The notes under the pieces were generated by a model. That model saw only the letters and a program-made list of their open reading frames with translations, had not been told where the DNA came from and ran no database searches. Shown here piece after piece: positions 18,019-26,213 of a stretch of 64,000 nt of DNA. The position numbers and the translations under genes were made by a program. Each line of letters starts with the position of its first letter. The first letter of the stretch is position 1. This stretch comes from Pontibacter populi (GTDB lineage Bacteria; Bacteroidota; Bacteroidia; Cytophagales; Hymenobacteraceae), in NCBI RefSeq assembly GCF_019336435.1, contig NZ_JAHWXQ010000003.1:310001-374000 (forward strand), written 5' to 3'.

Positions 18019-19230
18019 TTACTCAAAATTAGCAAGTATACGTTGCATCGTCTGCATTTTGTGCTGAGTTTCCTGCCATTCTTTTTCAGCGTCAGATTCG
18101 CCGGTAATGCCGGCGCCGGCGTAAAGTATAGCTTCATTTTTCAGCAATTGCATGCAACGCAGGTTTACATATAAATGAGTGCCTTGCGGGCTGTTTACCG
18201 GGCCTAGGTAGCCGCTGTAGTAGCTGCGGTTATAACCCTCGTGCTCTAAAATAAAGGTAAGAGCGGGCTCTTTGGGCAAGCCACAGACCGCAGAAGTAGG
18301 GTGGAGCAGTTCCAGCATATCCGTACCCAGCGTCGGAAAATCTACTTCCTTCAGATCCACGCTAAAATCAGTGCGCAGGTGCATCAGGTTTCCGGCAACT
18401 ATAGTTCTGGGGCCGACTTCAGTGTATTCACGTAACCGCAGTTTTTTAAAGCAGCTCAGAATGTAGCGCTCCACCATGCCCTGTTCTTCAATTTCCTTTT
18501 GCCGCCAGATCGCATTGCCCACCGGTTCACCATCCAAGGCAGGCTGTGTTCCAGCCAAAGCTACCGTTCTGAATATTTTCTGAGGATCAATACTTACCAG
18601 AATTTCCGGCGAAGCTCCCAGCCATGTACCAACTTCCGGTACCGAAACCAATGATACAAAAGCTCCCGGGTAAGATTGCAGAACCAACCTATAGGCAGCG
18701 ACCAGGTTAAAGCTGGAAGGCAATGGTTTTAAAGCCGTACGCGACAGCACCACTTTTTCCATGTGGCCACTGTTTATAGTTGCAATGGCTTCTGTAACGG
18801 CACTTTTAAATCCGGTTTCGGTTTGCTGGTTTATAGTTTCGGAGGCATGCAGGTGCCAGCTATAGTTTGTCGTTTGGGGTTGTTTCAGGGTAATTATAAA
18901 TTCCTGCTTCTGAGCTTCTGTAACAGCTTTCGAAAACCGGATATGCCCTGTTTCAGAACTATAAACTATATCTGCTTTAACAAAAATGGAAGGCTGCTCC
19001 CCAACTACAAATGGACTGAAAACGAAACCGTAAGGACTACTTTCTAGCGCAGGCTTGCTTATCTTTAAATCTTTATCAAAAGTGATGCAAACAGTGGTTT
19101 CTGTAGCTAAAGGTAAGCGCCAGGCGGCTACAGGTAAGCCTAAGGCAAAGGCGGCATGTACAACCTGCTCTAAACTATAAACGATAGAATCGGTTCCCGA
19201 ATTTGTAGTGCCTGGGGCAATATCTGCCAT
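18019..19230 (-). CDS. menF: Isochorismate synthase (MenF)
   Basis: 403 residues. The chorismate-binding fold is evident from KVVLSRTALKPLP, GTWLGASPEILVS, TVALAGTQPALDGEP, the catalytic stretch WRQKEIEEQGMVERY, HPTSAVCGLPKEPAL and GYLGPVNSPQGTHLYVNLRC. The enzyme converts chorismate to isochorismate in the cytoplasm with Mg2+. A siderophore-type EntC is the alternative, but the position 4 bases after menI and upstream of menD points to menaquinone. The ATG at 19230 is the only sensible start. Confidence 0.93.
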   Translation of the reverse strand: MADIAPGTTNSGTDSIVYSLEQVVHAAFALGLPVAAWRLPLATETTVCITFDKDLKISKPALESSPYGFVFSPFVVGEQPSIFVKADIVYSSETGHIRFSKAVTEAQKQEFIITLKQPQTTNYSWHLHASETINQQTETGFKSAVTEAIATINSGHMEKVVLSRTALKPLPSSFNLVAAYRLVLQSYPGAFVSLVSVPEVGTWLGASPEILVSIDPQKIFRTVALAGTQPALDGEPVGNAIWRQKEIEEQGMVERYILSCFKKLRLREYTEVGPRTIVAGNLMHLRTDFSVDLKEVDFPTLGTDMLELLHPTSAVCGLPKEPALTFILEHEGYNRSYYSGYLGPVNSPQGTHLYVNLRCMQLLKNEAILYAGAGITGESDAEKEWQETQHKMQTMQRILANFE

Positions 19231-19234
19231 GGTA

Positions 19235-19654
19235 TTATTTTTTATCGATAACAGCCACCGTCATACGGCTGATGCACACCAGGTCGCCGGCTTCGTTTGT
19301 AATTTTAGTTTCCCATACCTGCGTACTGCGGCCGTTATGCAAAACAGTTGCTTTGCCGTAAACCCAGCCTTCTTTCACGCCACGTATGTGGTTTGCGTTT
19401 ATCTCTAAACCAACACAGGCTTTTTTTGTTAGATCAACCTGAAGCGCAGCGCCTATACTAGCCAGTGTTTCGGCAAGTACCACCGAAGCGCCACCATGCA
19501 GCAAACCCATGGGTTGGTGTGTACGGAAATCGACAGGCATCTTCCCAATTAAATAACCCTCGCCGGCTTCAGTCACTTCAATACCCAGGTGCTCAACCAT
19601 GGTATTTTTATTCCACTCCTTTACGCGCTCTAACGTACTATTATTTTTATCCAT
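19235..19654 (-). CDS. menI: DHNA-CoA thioesterase, hotdog fold (MenI)
   Basis: 139 residues of the PaaI/YdiI hotdog family. The sequence around GLLHGGASVVLAETLAS closely matches E. coli MenI, with the catalytic Glu at 62, and NTMVEHLGI plus MPVDFRTHQPMG match its N terminus. The enzyme would hydrolyse 1,4-dihydroxy-2-naphthoyl-CoA. Context supports this: it is the first gene of the menI-menF-menD unit, with 4 bases to menF. A less specific acyl-CoA thioesterase remains possible. Confidence 0.85.
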   Translation of the reverse strand: MDKNNSTLERVKEWNKNTMVEHLGIEVTEAGEGYLIGKMPVDFRTHQPMGLLHGGASVVLAETLASIGAALQVDLTKKACVGLEINANHIRGVKEGWVYGKATVLHNGRSTQVWETKITNEAGDLVCISRMTVAVIDKK

Positions 19655-19712
19655 AAGCTGCGATGGCTATTTTCGCGGTTGAAAAGTCTTAAAAAGCAAA
19701 AGTAGAAGAATT

Positions 19713-20378
19713 TTGAGTATCAAAAAAGTATACCTCATCCGCCACGGGCAAACAGATTACAACGTGCAGTGCATTGTGCAGGGCAGCGGTGTGGATTCGC
19801 ATTTGAACAACGAAGGCCAGCAGCAGGCCAACCTGTTTTTCCAGCACTATAAACACATCCCTTTCAATAAAGTTTATACTTCCACGTTGCAGCGCAGCAT
19901 AGAATCGGTGCAGGGTTTCCTGGAGCTGGGCATACCACACGAAACACACGCCGGCCTGAACGAAATAAACTGGGGAACCCGCGAAGGCACCCGCATCACA
20001 CCCGAAGAAGATGCCTATTACCATAACATTCTGCAAACCTGGACTAATGGCGAGACCGGAGTTTGTATAGAAGGCGGCGAAAGCCCGGACCTGGTTGCTG
20101 CCAGGCAGGTTCCGGTAATTGAAACTATACTGAGCCGGCCCGAAGAAGAAACGATACTGATTTGTATGCACGGGCGGGCCATGCGCATTTTGCTGTGTAA
20201 GCTGCTAAAGTACCCGCTACGCTGCATGGACCAGTTCGAACATCAGAACCTGTGCCTTTACCAACTGGATTATACGGGCAGTATGTTCACGGTAAAAAAG
20301 TATTGCGACACAGTGCATCTGCACCTTCCTAAACTGCCAGACCAAACTATAACAGCTCCCCACGAACAATTTAGGTAG
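19713..20378 (+). CDS. Histidine phosphatase family protein
   Basis: 221 residues, with a TTG start at 19713 (no nearby ATG). The catalytic RHG motif is at residues 10-12 (YLIRHGQTDYN), and the second catalytic His is in ILICMHGRAMRIL. Overall it is a phosphoglycerate-mutase-like phosphatase of the cobC/GpmB type. The substrate is not predictable; a phosphosugar or nucleotide is usual. It lies 86 bases upstream of pdhC on the same strand and 58 bases from divergent menI. No signal peptide. Confidence 0.9.
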   Translation: MSIKKVYLIRHGQTDYNVQCIVQGSGVDSHLNNEGQQQANLFFQHYKHIPFNKVYTSTLQRSIESVQGFLELGIPHETHAGLNEINWGTREGTRITPEEDAYYHNILQTWTNGETGVCIEGGESPDLVAARQVPVIETILSRPEEETILICMHGRAMRILLCKLLKYPLRCMDQFEHQNLCLYQLDYTGSMFTVKKYCDTVHLHLPKLPDQTITAPHEQFR

Positions 20379-20463
20379 TATAGTTTGAATAAAATATTTT
20401 TAAATCTAATTTTGGGCGGATTATAAGGATGCCCGGACCGGGCGATTAAAAGATACGATAACT

Positions 20464-22185
20464 ATGGCTGAAGTAATAAAAATGCCTAAGATGAGTGACA
20501 CGATGACCGAAGGGGTGATCGCATCTTGGCTTGTTAAGGTTGGTGATAAAGTAAGTTCCGGTGATGTGCTGGCAGAAGTAGAAACCGATAAGGCAACTAT
20601 GGAGCTGGAATCTTACAACGACGGCGTACTGCTTTACATTGGTCCTAAAAAAGGCGAAGCTGTTCCTATTGATGCAGTTATAGCTATTATTGGTAAAGAA
20701 GGTGAAGATATTTCGGGCTTACTGAACGAAGCAGGCGGAAGCGCTCAGCCAGCTGAAACTGCAAAAGCTGAAGCCCCGAAAGAAGAGAAGAAAGAAGAAG
20801 CGAAACCTGCTGCAGCCAAAGCCGAAGCACCTGCTGCTAAAACGTCTGTTGATACCAGCAACATCAAGGCATCTGTTATCAGAATGCCAAAAATGAGCGA
20901 TACCATGACGGAAGGCGTGTTGGTTAGCTGGCTGAAAAAAGTAGGCGATAAAGTAAAATCAGGTGATGTTTTAGCAGAAGTAGAAACCGATAAGGCAACT
21001 ATGGAGCTGGAATCGTACGAAGATGGTACTTTACTGTACACTGGCGTAAATGCCGGCGACTCTGTAGCTATTGATGCGATTATCGCGATCATCGGCGAAG
21101 AAGGCGCTGACTACAAAGCCCTGCTGGAAGGTGGCGCATCTGATAACAAAGGTACTGCCGACAAACAGGAACGTCAGGAAAACGCACAGACTGATGAAGG
21201 TATTGAAGCCGGCGTAGATGCCGTTACTTCTGATAAAGTAGAGAGCACAACTGTACCTGCACAAGGTTCTGAAACTGAAGGTACAACTGCTGAAGGTGGC
21301 CGTATCAAAGCTTCTCCGCTGGCTAAGAAAATGGCTCAGGAGAAAGGCATTAACTTAGCACAGGTAAAAGGTACCGGCGAAGGTGGCCGTATTGTTCAGC
21401 GTGATATAGAGAACTTTAAGCCAGGCGCTGCACCTGCACAACAGGCTGCTCCGGCTGCTAAACCTACCGCTGCACCAGTTGCTACTACACCAGGCATTCC
21501 TGCCGATTCTTATGAAGATGTGAATGTTTCTCAGATGCGTAAGGTAATTGCCCGCCGTCTGTCTGAAAGCAAGTTCTCTGCGCCGCACTTCTACCTGACC
21601 ATGGAAATTGACATGGATAAGGCCATGGAAGCACGTGCCAGCATCAACGAAGTATCTCCGGTTAAGGTATCGTTTAACGACCTGGTAATAAAAGCTGCTG
21701 CTGCTGCATTGCGCCAGCATCCTGCGGTTAACTCGTCGTGGTTAGGTGATAAGATCCGATACAACAAGCAGATAAACATTGGTGTAGCCGTTGCAGTTGA
21801 GGAAGGCTTATTAGTACCTGTTGTGCGCAACGCCGATTATAAATCGCTGTCAACTATAGCTGCCGAAGTGAAAGACCTGGGTGGCAAGGCAAAGAACAAA
21901 AAACTGCAGCCATCTGATTGGGAAGGTAACACATTCACCATCTCTAACCTGGGCATGTTCGGTATCGAAGAGTTTACTGCTATCATCAACTCTCCGGATG
22001 CCTGCATTATGGCCGTTGGCGCTATCAAGCAGACGCCGGTTGTGAAGAACGGTAATATCCAGATCGGCAACGTAATGAAAGTTACGCTTTCTTGCGATCA
22101 CCGCGTAGTGGATGGTGCCGTTGGCTCAGCGTTCCTGCAGACATTTAAGAATCTGTTGGAGAACCCGGTAAGAATACTGGTGTAG
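20464..22185 (+). CDS. pdhC: Pyruvate dehydrogenase E2, dihydrolipoamide acetyltransferase
   Basis: 573 residues. Two N-terminal lipoyl domains carry the ETDKAT motif with lipoylated Lys43 and Lys177; linkers are Ala/Pro/Glu-rich. A peripheral-subunit-binding domain follows (ASPLAKKMAQEKGINL, about residues 280-315), then the catalytic domain with DHRVVDGAVGS (His546). The enzyme moves the acetyl group from E1 to CoA in the cytoplasmic complex. A 41-nt stretch around each ETDKAT is identical (20572-20612 and 20974-21014). The 'DTMTEGV' signature favours the pyruvate over the 2-oxoglutarate complex. E1 and E3 genes are not in the window. A clear terminator follows. Confidence 0.95.
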   Translation: MAEVIKMPKMSDTMTEGVIASWLVKVGDKVSSGDVLAEVETDKATMELESYNDGVLLYIGPKKGEAVPIDAVIAIIGKEGEDISGLLNEAGGSAQPAETAKAEAPKEEKKEEAKPAAAKAEAPAAKTSVDTSNIKASVIRMPKMSDTMTEGVLVSWLKKVGDKVKSGDVLAEVETDKATMELESYEDGTLLYTGVNAGDSVAIDAIIAIIGEEGADYKALLEGGASDNKGTADKQERQENAQTDEGIEAGVDAVTSDKVESTTVPAQGSETEGTTAEGGRIKASPLAKKMAQEKGINLAQVKGTGEGGRIVQRDIENFKPGAAPAQQAAPAAKPTAAPVATTPGIPADSYEDVNVSQMRKVIARRLSESKFSAPHFYLTMEIDMDKAMEARASINEVSPVKVSFNDLVIKAAAAALRQHPAVNSSWLGDKIRYNKQINIGVAVAVEEGLLVPVVRNADYKSLSTIAAEVKDLGGKAKNKKLQPSDWEGNTFTISNLGMFGIEEFTAIINSPDACIMAVGAIKQTPVVKNGNIQIGNVMKVTLSCDHRVVDGAVGSAFLQTFKNLLENPVRILV

Positions 22186-22206
22186 ATTCCATCAACTATA
22201 GACTAA

Positions 22207-22241
22207 TAAAAAAGCCTCTCCGGAAACGAAGAGGCTTTTTT
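22207..22241 (+). terminator. Terminator of pdhC
   Basis: Arms AAAAAAGCCTCT and AGAGGCTTTTTT enclose a CCGGAAACGA loop, ending in a T run, 20 bases after the pdhC stop codon. Confidence 0.92.
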
Positions 22242-22254
22242 ATTGGCAGACATA

Positions 22255-22584
22255 CCGCAAGTTTAGCGCCAGCTTAACTTGTGGTTGAGTTTGGTGCCAG
22301 TTTGTAACTGGCTTTCTGCGCGAGCTGGAAACTATAGTTTTGCCTAAATCTATAGTTGTGGCAATTACCATGGCGCGAGCGTCCTCGCTCGTGTCGATTA
22401 TAGTTGGGCCTCTGGCCCAGTTGGATTATAGATCCAATTTTATAGGCAGGTCACAGATCTACGCCCGCATAGTTCAGACCCAACTATAGTTACTGTCAGC
22501 GCTAACCTTGCTTTTTTAAAGCAAAGCAAGTTGAAAACTTGCTGCCATACAAAGCCACAAGTTACGCTGGCGCTAAACTTGCGG
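22255..22584. repeat. Inverted repeat with 30-bp arms enclosing hairpin modules
   Basis: The 30-bp arms at 22255-22284 and 22555-22584 (words CCGCAAGTTTAGCGCCAGC and its complement) match at 29 positions in inverted orientation. Between them are a two-hairpin module at 22370-22424 related to 11691-11749, two complete AACTATAGTT palindromes (22330, 22482) and other short repeats. No gene lies here. It could be a MITE-like unit, but no target duplication was identified. Confidence 0.75.
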
Positions 22585-22622
22585 CCGTGGTATTAACTTC
22601 GGTTCAGACATCGTCTCTATAA

Positions 22623-22657
22623 AAACAAAAGGCCTTTCCAGTTTCGGAAAGGTCTTT
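22623..22657 (-). terminator. Terminator of the DUF922 gene
   Basis: On the minus strand, arms AAAAGACCTTTCC and GGAAAGGCCTTTT enclose GAAACT and run into a T-rich tail. It lies about 20 bases after the stop codon at 22676. Confidence 0.85.
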
Positions 22658-22675
22658 TATGTAGGTAGATTATAG

Positions 22676-23224
22676 TTAAACTTCTACTGTCGTACTGAGA
22701 ATTCCAAGTGCTTTACTAATCTTCCTGGCCCATCTCATCTGCTGTTTATAGTTGTTACCGCCGTTGGTTTCGCGGTCGTACTTGTTCTGGAACTGCTGCA
22801 TCTCAGCCAGGTGGTTTTTCAGGATCTTCTCCACTTCAGCTTCGTCTTTTGATGTTTTACTGTCCAGGCTGTTTAGTTTTACTTCCAGGGTTTCAGCGTA
22901 CAGGTGCGCTATGTCAAAATGCAGCTGCTCGTGTTGCAACGAATAGTTTTCCCGGTAAGCAGGTTTCACCCACGACTCATCTTTAAAAGCAACCGCATAA
23001 GCATCATACGTTACCCTGCCCGACCAGAAACTGGTATCCCGTATCTTCAGAAAAATACTGACTGTGATCTCAGCGCCTTTGTGTGCATCCGAAGGTTTAG
23101 GTCTGCCTTTAAAATCCTGCCATGTTAGTTTGCGGTCTGTTTCATAAGCCAGCACATTGTAGTCCTGCGCAAAACCCTGCAACCACAGCAGCAAACCCAG
23201 AAAGATCAGAAAAGTCCGTTTCAT
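22676..23224 (-). CDS. Secreted DUF922 protein, putative zinc metalloprotease
   Basis: 182 residues from the ATG at 23224; the frame is open 16 codons upstream, but only this start gives a normal signal peptide (MKRTFLIFLGLLLWLQGFAQ, cleaved after about residue 19). Residues 98-104 read HEQLHFD, an HExxH motif followed by a downstream acid, as in the DUF922 family, which is predicted to be a secreted zinc-dependent protease. The LTWQDFKGRPKP segment near residue 33 is also typical. The C-terminal 80 residues are helical and charged. No linked partner gene. Activity is predicted only. Confidence 0.82.
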   Translation of the reverse strand: MKRTFLIFLGLLLWLQGFAQDYNVLAYETDRKLTWQDFKGRPKPSDAHKGAEITVSIFLKIRDTSFWSGRVTYDAYAVAFKDESWVKPAYRENYSLQHEQLHFDIAHLYAETLEVKLNSLDSKTSKDEAEVEKILKNHLAEMQQFQNKYDRETNGGNNYKQQMRWARKISKALGILSTTVEV

Positions 23225-23439
23225 GTATAGTTTTATAGTTGTACCTCCTGTATAATGCATAAAACGGGCCAAGTGTAAAGTTGGTGGTTATGTTAGTGTA
23301 ATTTTGATTGATTATCTGCTGTAGCCCAAAGTGTGAGATATATGCAGCAGCAAATAAACGACTGTAGAACAGTATATTGCTCTTTCTGAACCCATGCCCT
23401 TAGCAGCCGTACCAGTTTTATTAACACCTACACGGCACT

Positions 23440-25257
23440 ATGGCATATTTACCCATCGAAGATCATGGCGTAATCGGAGATCTGAATACAGTGGCACTGG
23501 TCGGGCTGAATGGCTCCATCGATTTTATGTGCTTCCCTGATTTCGACTCGCCTTCCATTTTTGCATCGCTGCTGGATGATCAGAAGGGGGGGAACTTTAC
23601 GATTGAGCCAACGCACAACGACATGAAACATAAGCAGATGTATCTGCCGGATACCAATGTGCTGCTCACGCGTTACCTGTCTGATGATGGAATTGGCGAA
23701 GTGACCGATTTTATGCCTGTAGAAGAGCAGACTAAAGGCAGCCGACTCATTCGTCGCGTATCATGCGTGCATGGCGATATGACGTTCCGGTTGCAGTGCA
23801 GTCCGCGATTTAACTATGCTCGTTCGCCCCATACCGCTACTCAGGTAAATGAGTATGAAGTGGTATTTACCTGCCAAGAAACCGATGGTATGGCGGTCAG
23901 GTTAAAAAGTACGACGCCGCTGCAAATAACTAATAATGATGCCGCTGCCACCTTCAGCCTGAAGACTGGGGAAAAAGTGGATCTGTTACTGGAACGCGCC
24001 TCTGACCAGGAGCCGGCCACACAGGAGCTGGAAAGTTTTGTGACCAAAAGCCTGTACGAAACCATTGCCTACTGGAAAAACTGGGTGACTAGTTGCCATT
24101 ACAAGGGCCGTTGGGTAGAGATGGTGAATCGCTCGGCATTGGTGCTTAAACTGATGGTGTCGAACAAATACGGCTCGTTGGTGGCAGCGCCCACCTTTGG
24201 TTTGCCCGAAGAATTAGGTGGCGAGCGCAACTGGGACTACCGCTATACCTGGATCCGGGATGCCTCGTTTACCGTGTATACCTTGCTACGGCTGGGCTAC
24301 AAACAGGAAGCCAAGAATTTTGTGGATTGGGTAGATCGTCAGTGCGATGCTTTACAAAGTGCCGGCAGGCTCAGGCTAATGTATACCCTAAGCGGCAAAC
24401 TGGAGCTAGACGAAATTGCACTTGATCACCTGGAAGGCTACAAAGGCTCGAGGCCGGTACGCATTGGCAACGCGGCCCACGACCAGGTGCAACTGGATAT
24501 TTTCGGCGAGCTGCTGGATGCTGTTTACCTCTACGACAAATATGGTGCACCCATTGCCTTTGAATTTTGGGACGACCTGCGGCAACAGGTGGAGTGGGTC
24601 TGCGACAACTGGCATCGCGAGGACGAAGGCATCTGGGAGGTACGCGGCGGCAAAAGGCAGTTCCTGTACTCGCGCATGATGTGCTGGGTAGCAATAGACC
24701 GGGCCATGAAGATTGCCGAAAACCACTCATATCCGTTGCCGGCCCGCTGGCGCGTGGAGCGCGACAAGATCTTTTTCTCAATACACCACGACTTCTGGAG
24801 TGAAGAACTGCAAAGCTTTGTGCAATACAAAGGTGCTGACTCCGTGGATGCAGCTACGCTGCTTATGCCGCTTATCCGATTCATCAGTCCCAAAGATCCG
24901 CGCTGGCTATCTACTCTGAAGCTCATTGAAGACAGGCTGGTTTCGGATGCGCTGGTTTTCCGTTACCGCAACAGCGAAGGTTTCGATGGCCTGAAAGGAA
25001 ATGAGGGTACTTTCTCGATGTGCACGTTCTGGTATGTGGAGTGCCTGGCTAAAGCAGGGCAGATAGACAAGGCACGGCTATACTTCGATAAGATGCTGGG
25101 TTACGCCAACCACCTGGGCCTATACGCAGAAATGCTGGGTTTGAAAGGCAACCACCTGGGTAATTTTCCGCAGGCCTTTACGCACCTGGGCCTGATAAGC
25201 GCCGCCATGACCATAAACGACATTCTGGAAGGACATGAGAACAAAAAGCGACTATAA
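23440..25257 (+). CDS. Glycoside hydrolase family 15 protein (glucoamylase/trehalase type)
   Basis: 605 residues. An N-terminal beta-sandwich (PIEDHGVIGDLNTVALVG, then SIDFMCFPDFDSP) is followed by an (alpha/alpha)6 catalytic domain. GH15 landmarks: EELGGERNWDYRYTWIRDAS near 250-270, EGIWEVRGG near 397-405 with the general-acid Glu, and NEGTFSMCTFWYVECLA, where the second catalytic Glu may lie. There is no signal peptide, so it acts in the cytoplasm, on alpha-glucan chains or trehalose; the two cannot be distinguished here. It is not in an operon, though glgX and a phosphorylase-like gene in the window use related substrates. Confidence 0.92.
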   Translation: MAYLPIEDHGVIGDLNTVALVGLNGSIDFMCFPDFDSPSIFASLLDDQKGGNFTIEPTHNDMKHKQMYLPDTNVLLTRYLSDDGIGEVTDFMPVEEQTKGSRLIRRVSCVHGDMTFRLQCSPRFNYARSPHTATQVNEYEVVFTCQETDGMAVRLKSTTPLQITNNDAAATFSLKTGEKVDLLLERASDQEPATQELESFVTKSLYETIAYWKNWVTSCHYKGRWVEMVNRSALVLKLMVSNKYGSLVAAPTFGLPEELGGERNWDYRYTWIRDASFTVYTLLRLGYKQEAKNFVDWVDRQCDALQSAGRLRLMYTLSGKLELDEIALDHLEGYKGSRPVRIGNAAHDQVQLDIFGELLDAVYLYDKYGAPIAFEFWDDLRQQVEWVCDNWHREDEGIWEVRGGKRQFLYSRMMCWVAIDRAMKIAENHSYPLPARWRVERDKIFFSIHHDFWSEELQSFVQYKGADSVDAATLLMPLIRFISPKDPRWLSTLKLIEDRLVSDALVFRYRNSEGFDGLKGNEGTFSMCTFWYVECLAKAGQIDKARLYFDKMLGYANHLGLYAEMLGLKGNHLGNFPQAFTHLGLISAAMTINDILEGHENKKRL

Positions 25258-25426
25258 CGGCTTTACCTTATATCGACTTAAACTATAGCTCTTCACAAAA
25301 CAACTATACCGACAATTTGGCGCAAACTATACAATTGGCTTTTTGTTTGAGGATGGCGTAGTTTTACAAACAGCCGCTAACTATAAACTATAGCCGCAGC
25401 AAACTATAAACGTAATTGCACAACAC
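25258..25426. promoter_or_regulatory. hslV leader with six AACTATA half-words
   Basis: In 169 bases the word AACTATA occurs six times (near 25280, 25303, 25326, 25378, 25385 and 25402), two continuing as AACTATAG. This is among the densest clusters in the window. Promoter elements could not be assigned with confidence. Confidence 0.5.
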
Positions 25427-25969
25427 ATGACCAAGATAAGATCAACCACCGTTTTAGGCATTTACCATAATGGCGAAGTAGCCCTGGGCGCCGACGGACA
25501 GGCCACTATGGACAAGCATATTGCCAAAAGCAATGTTAAGAAGATACGCAAGCTGCTGGATGGCAAAGTAGTAACAGGTTTTGCCGGCTCCACTGCCGAC
25601 GCCTTTACTTTACTGGAGCGCTTCGAGGAAAAACTGAACGCTTACCAGAACAATATGAAGCGTGCTGCCATAGAGCTGGCCAAAGACTGGCGTAAAGACC
25701 AGTACCTGCGCAAACTCGAAGCGATGATGGTGGTAGCCAACAAAGAAGAACTACTCATTATTTCAGGAACAGGCGATGTGCTGGAGCCCGACCATCAGAT
25801 TGCGGCTATCGGGTCAGGAAGTATGTTTGCCCATTCGGCAGCACTGGCGCTGAAAAAGCATGCTCCACATTTATCAGCAGAAGAGATGGTGCGTGAGGCC
25901 CTGAACATTGCCGCTGATATCTGTATCTATACCAACCATAACCTGATCATCGAGAAACCGACTCAGTAG
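25427..25969 (+). CDS. hslV: HslV, proteolytic subunit of the HslUV protease
   Basis: 180 residues. After a short pro-segment (MTKIRS) comes TTVLGIYHNGEVALGADGQA; Thr7 aligns with the catalytic N-terminal Thr of E. coli HslV, which starts directly after Met. Other landmarks are KKIRKLLDGKVVTGFAG, ELAKDWRKDQYLRKLEAMM, IAAIGSGSMFA and DICIYTNHN. HslV forms a double hexamer threaded by the ATPase HslU for cytoplasmic protein degradation. The six-residue pro-segment is longer than usual. hslU is not adjacent and lies outside the window. Confidence 0.95.
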   Translation: MTKIRSTTVLGIYHNGEVALGADGQATMDKHIAKSNVKKIRKLLDGKVVTGFAGSTADAFTLLERFEEKLNAYQNNMKRAAIELAKDWRKDQYLRKLEAMMVVANKEELLIISGTGDVLEPDHQIAAIGSGSMFAHSAALALKKHAPHLSAEEMVREALNIAADICIYTNHNLIIEKPTQ

Positions 25970-25990
25970 TTAAGAATTTAGAAAGTGTAG

Positions 25991-26010
25991 AGACGCAATA
26001 TTTTGCGTCT
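25991..26010. repeat. GACGCAA/TTGCGTC hairpin
   Basis: A perfect 8-4-8 hairpin (AGACGCAATATTTTGCGTCT) lies 22 bases after hslV, and a sister copy is at 55484-55501. It could act as a weak terminator but has no T run. At 26030 a CCCCTCTAGAGAGGGG hairpin follows, of the class found at the end of R2-R4. Confidence 0.7.
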
Positions 26011-26213
26011 TGTTGACCACGATCAAATTCCCCTCTAGAGAGGGGCAGGGTGTGTTAATTTTAAAGTAAGGTCAGAGTGCAATGAAGCCCTTCTGGTTTG
26101 TAGTTTGCCCTTACTTAACCTTATAGCATCGATTAACGAATAACGGAGAACGAATAACGAAATAAGTCTTAACTTTGGGATCCAGGCAGACCGGATATGT
26201 TTGCCTTAAGCTA

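Noticed and set aside
24371-24781. Long minus-strand and overlapping frames inside the GH15 gene
   Set aside because: GC-rich codon shadows of a well-supported enzyme; products are Arg/Pro/Cys-rich.
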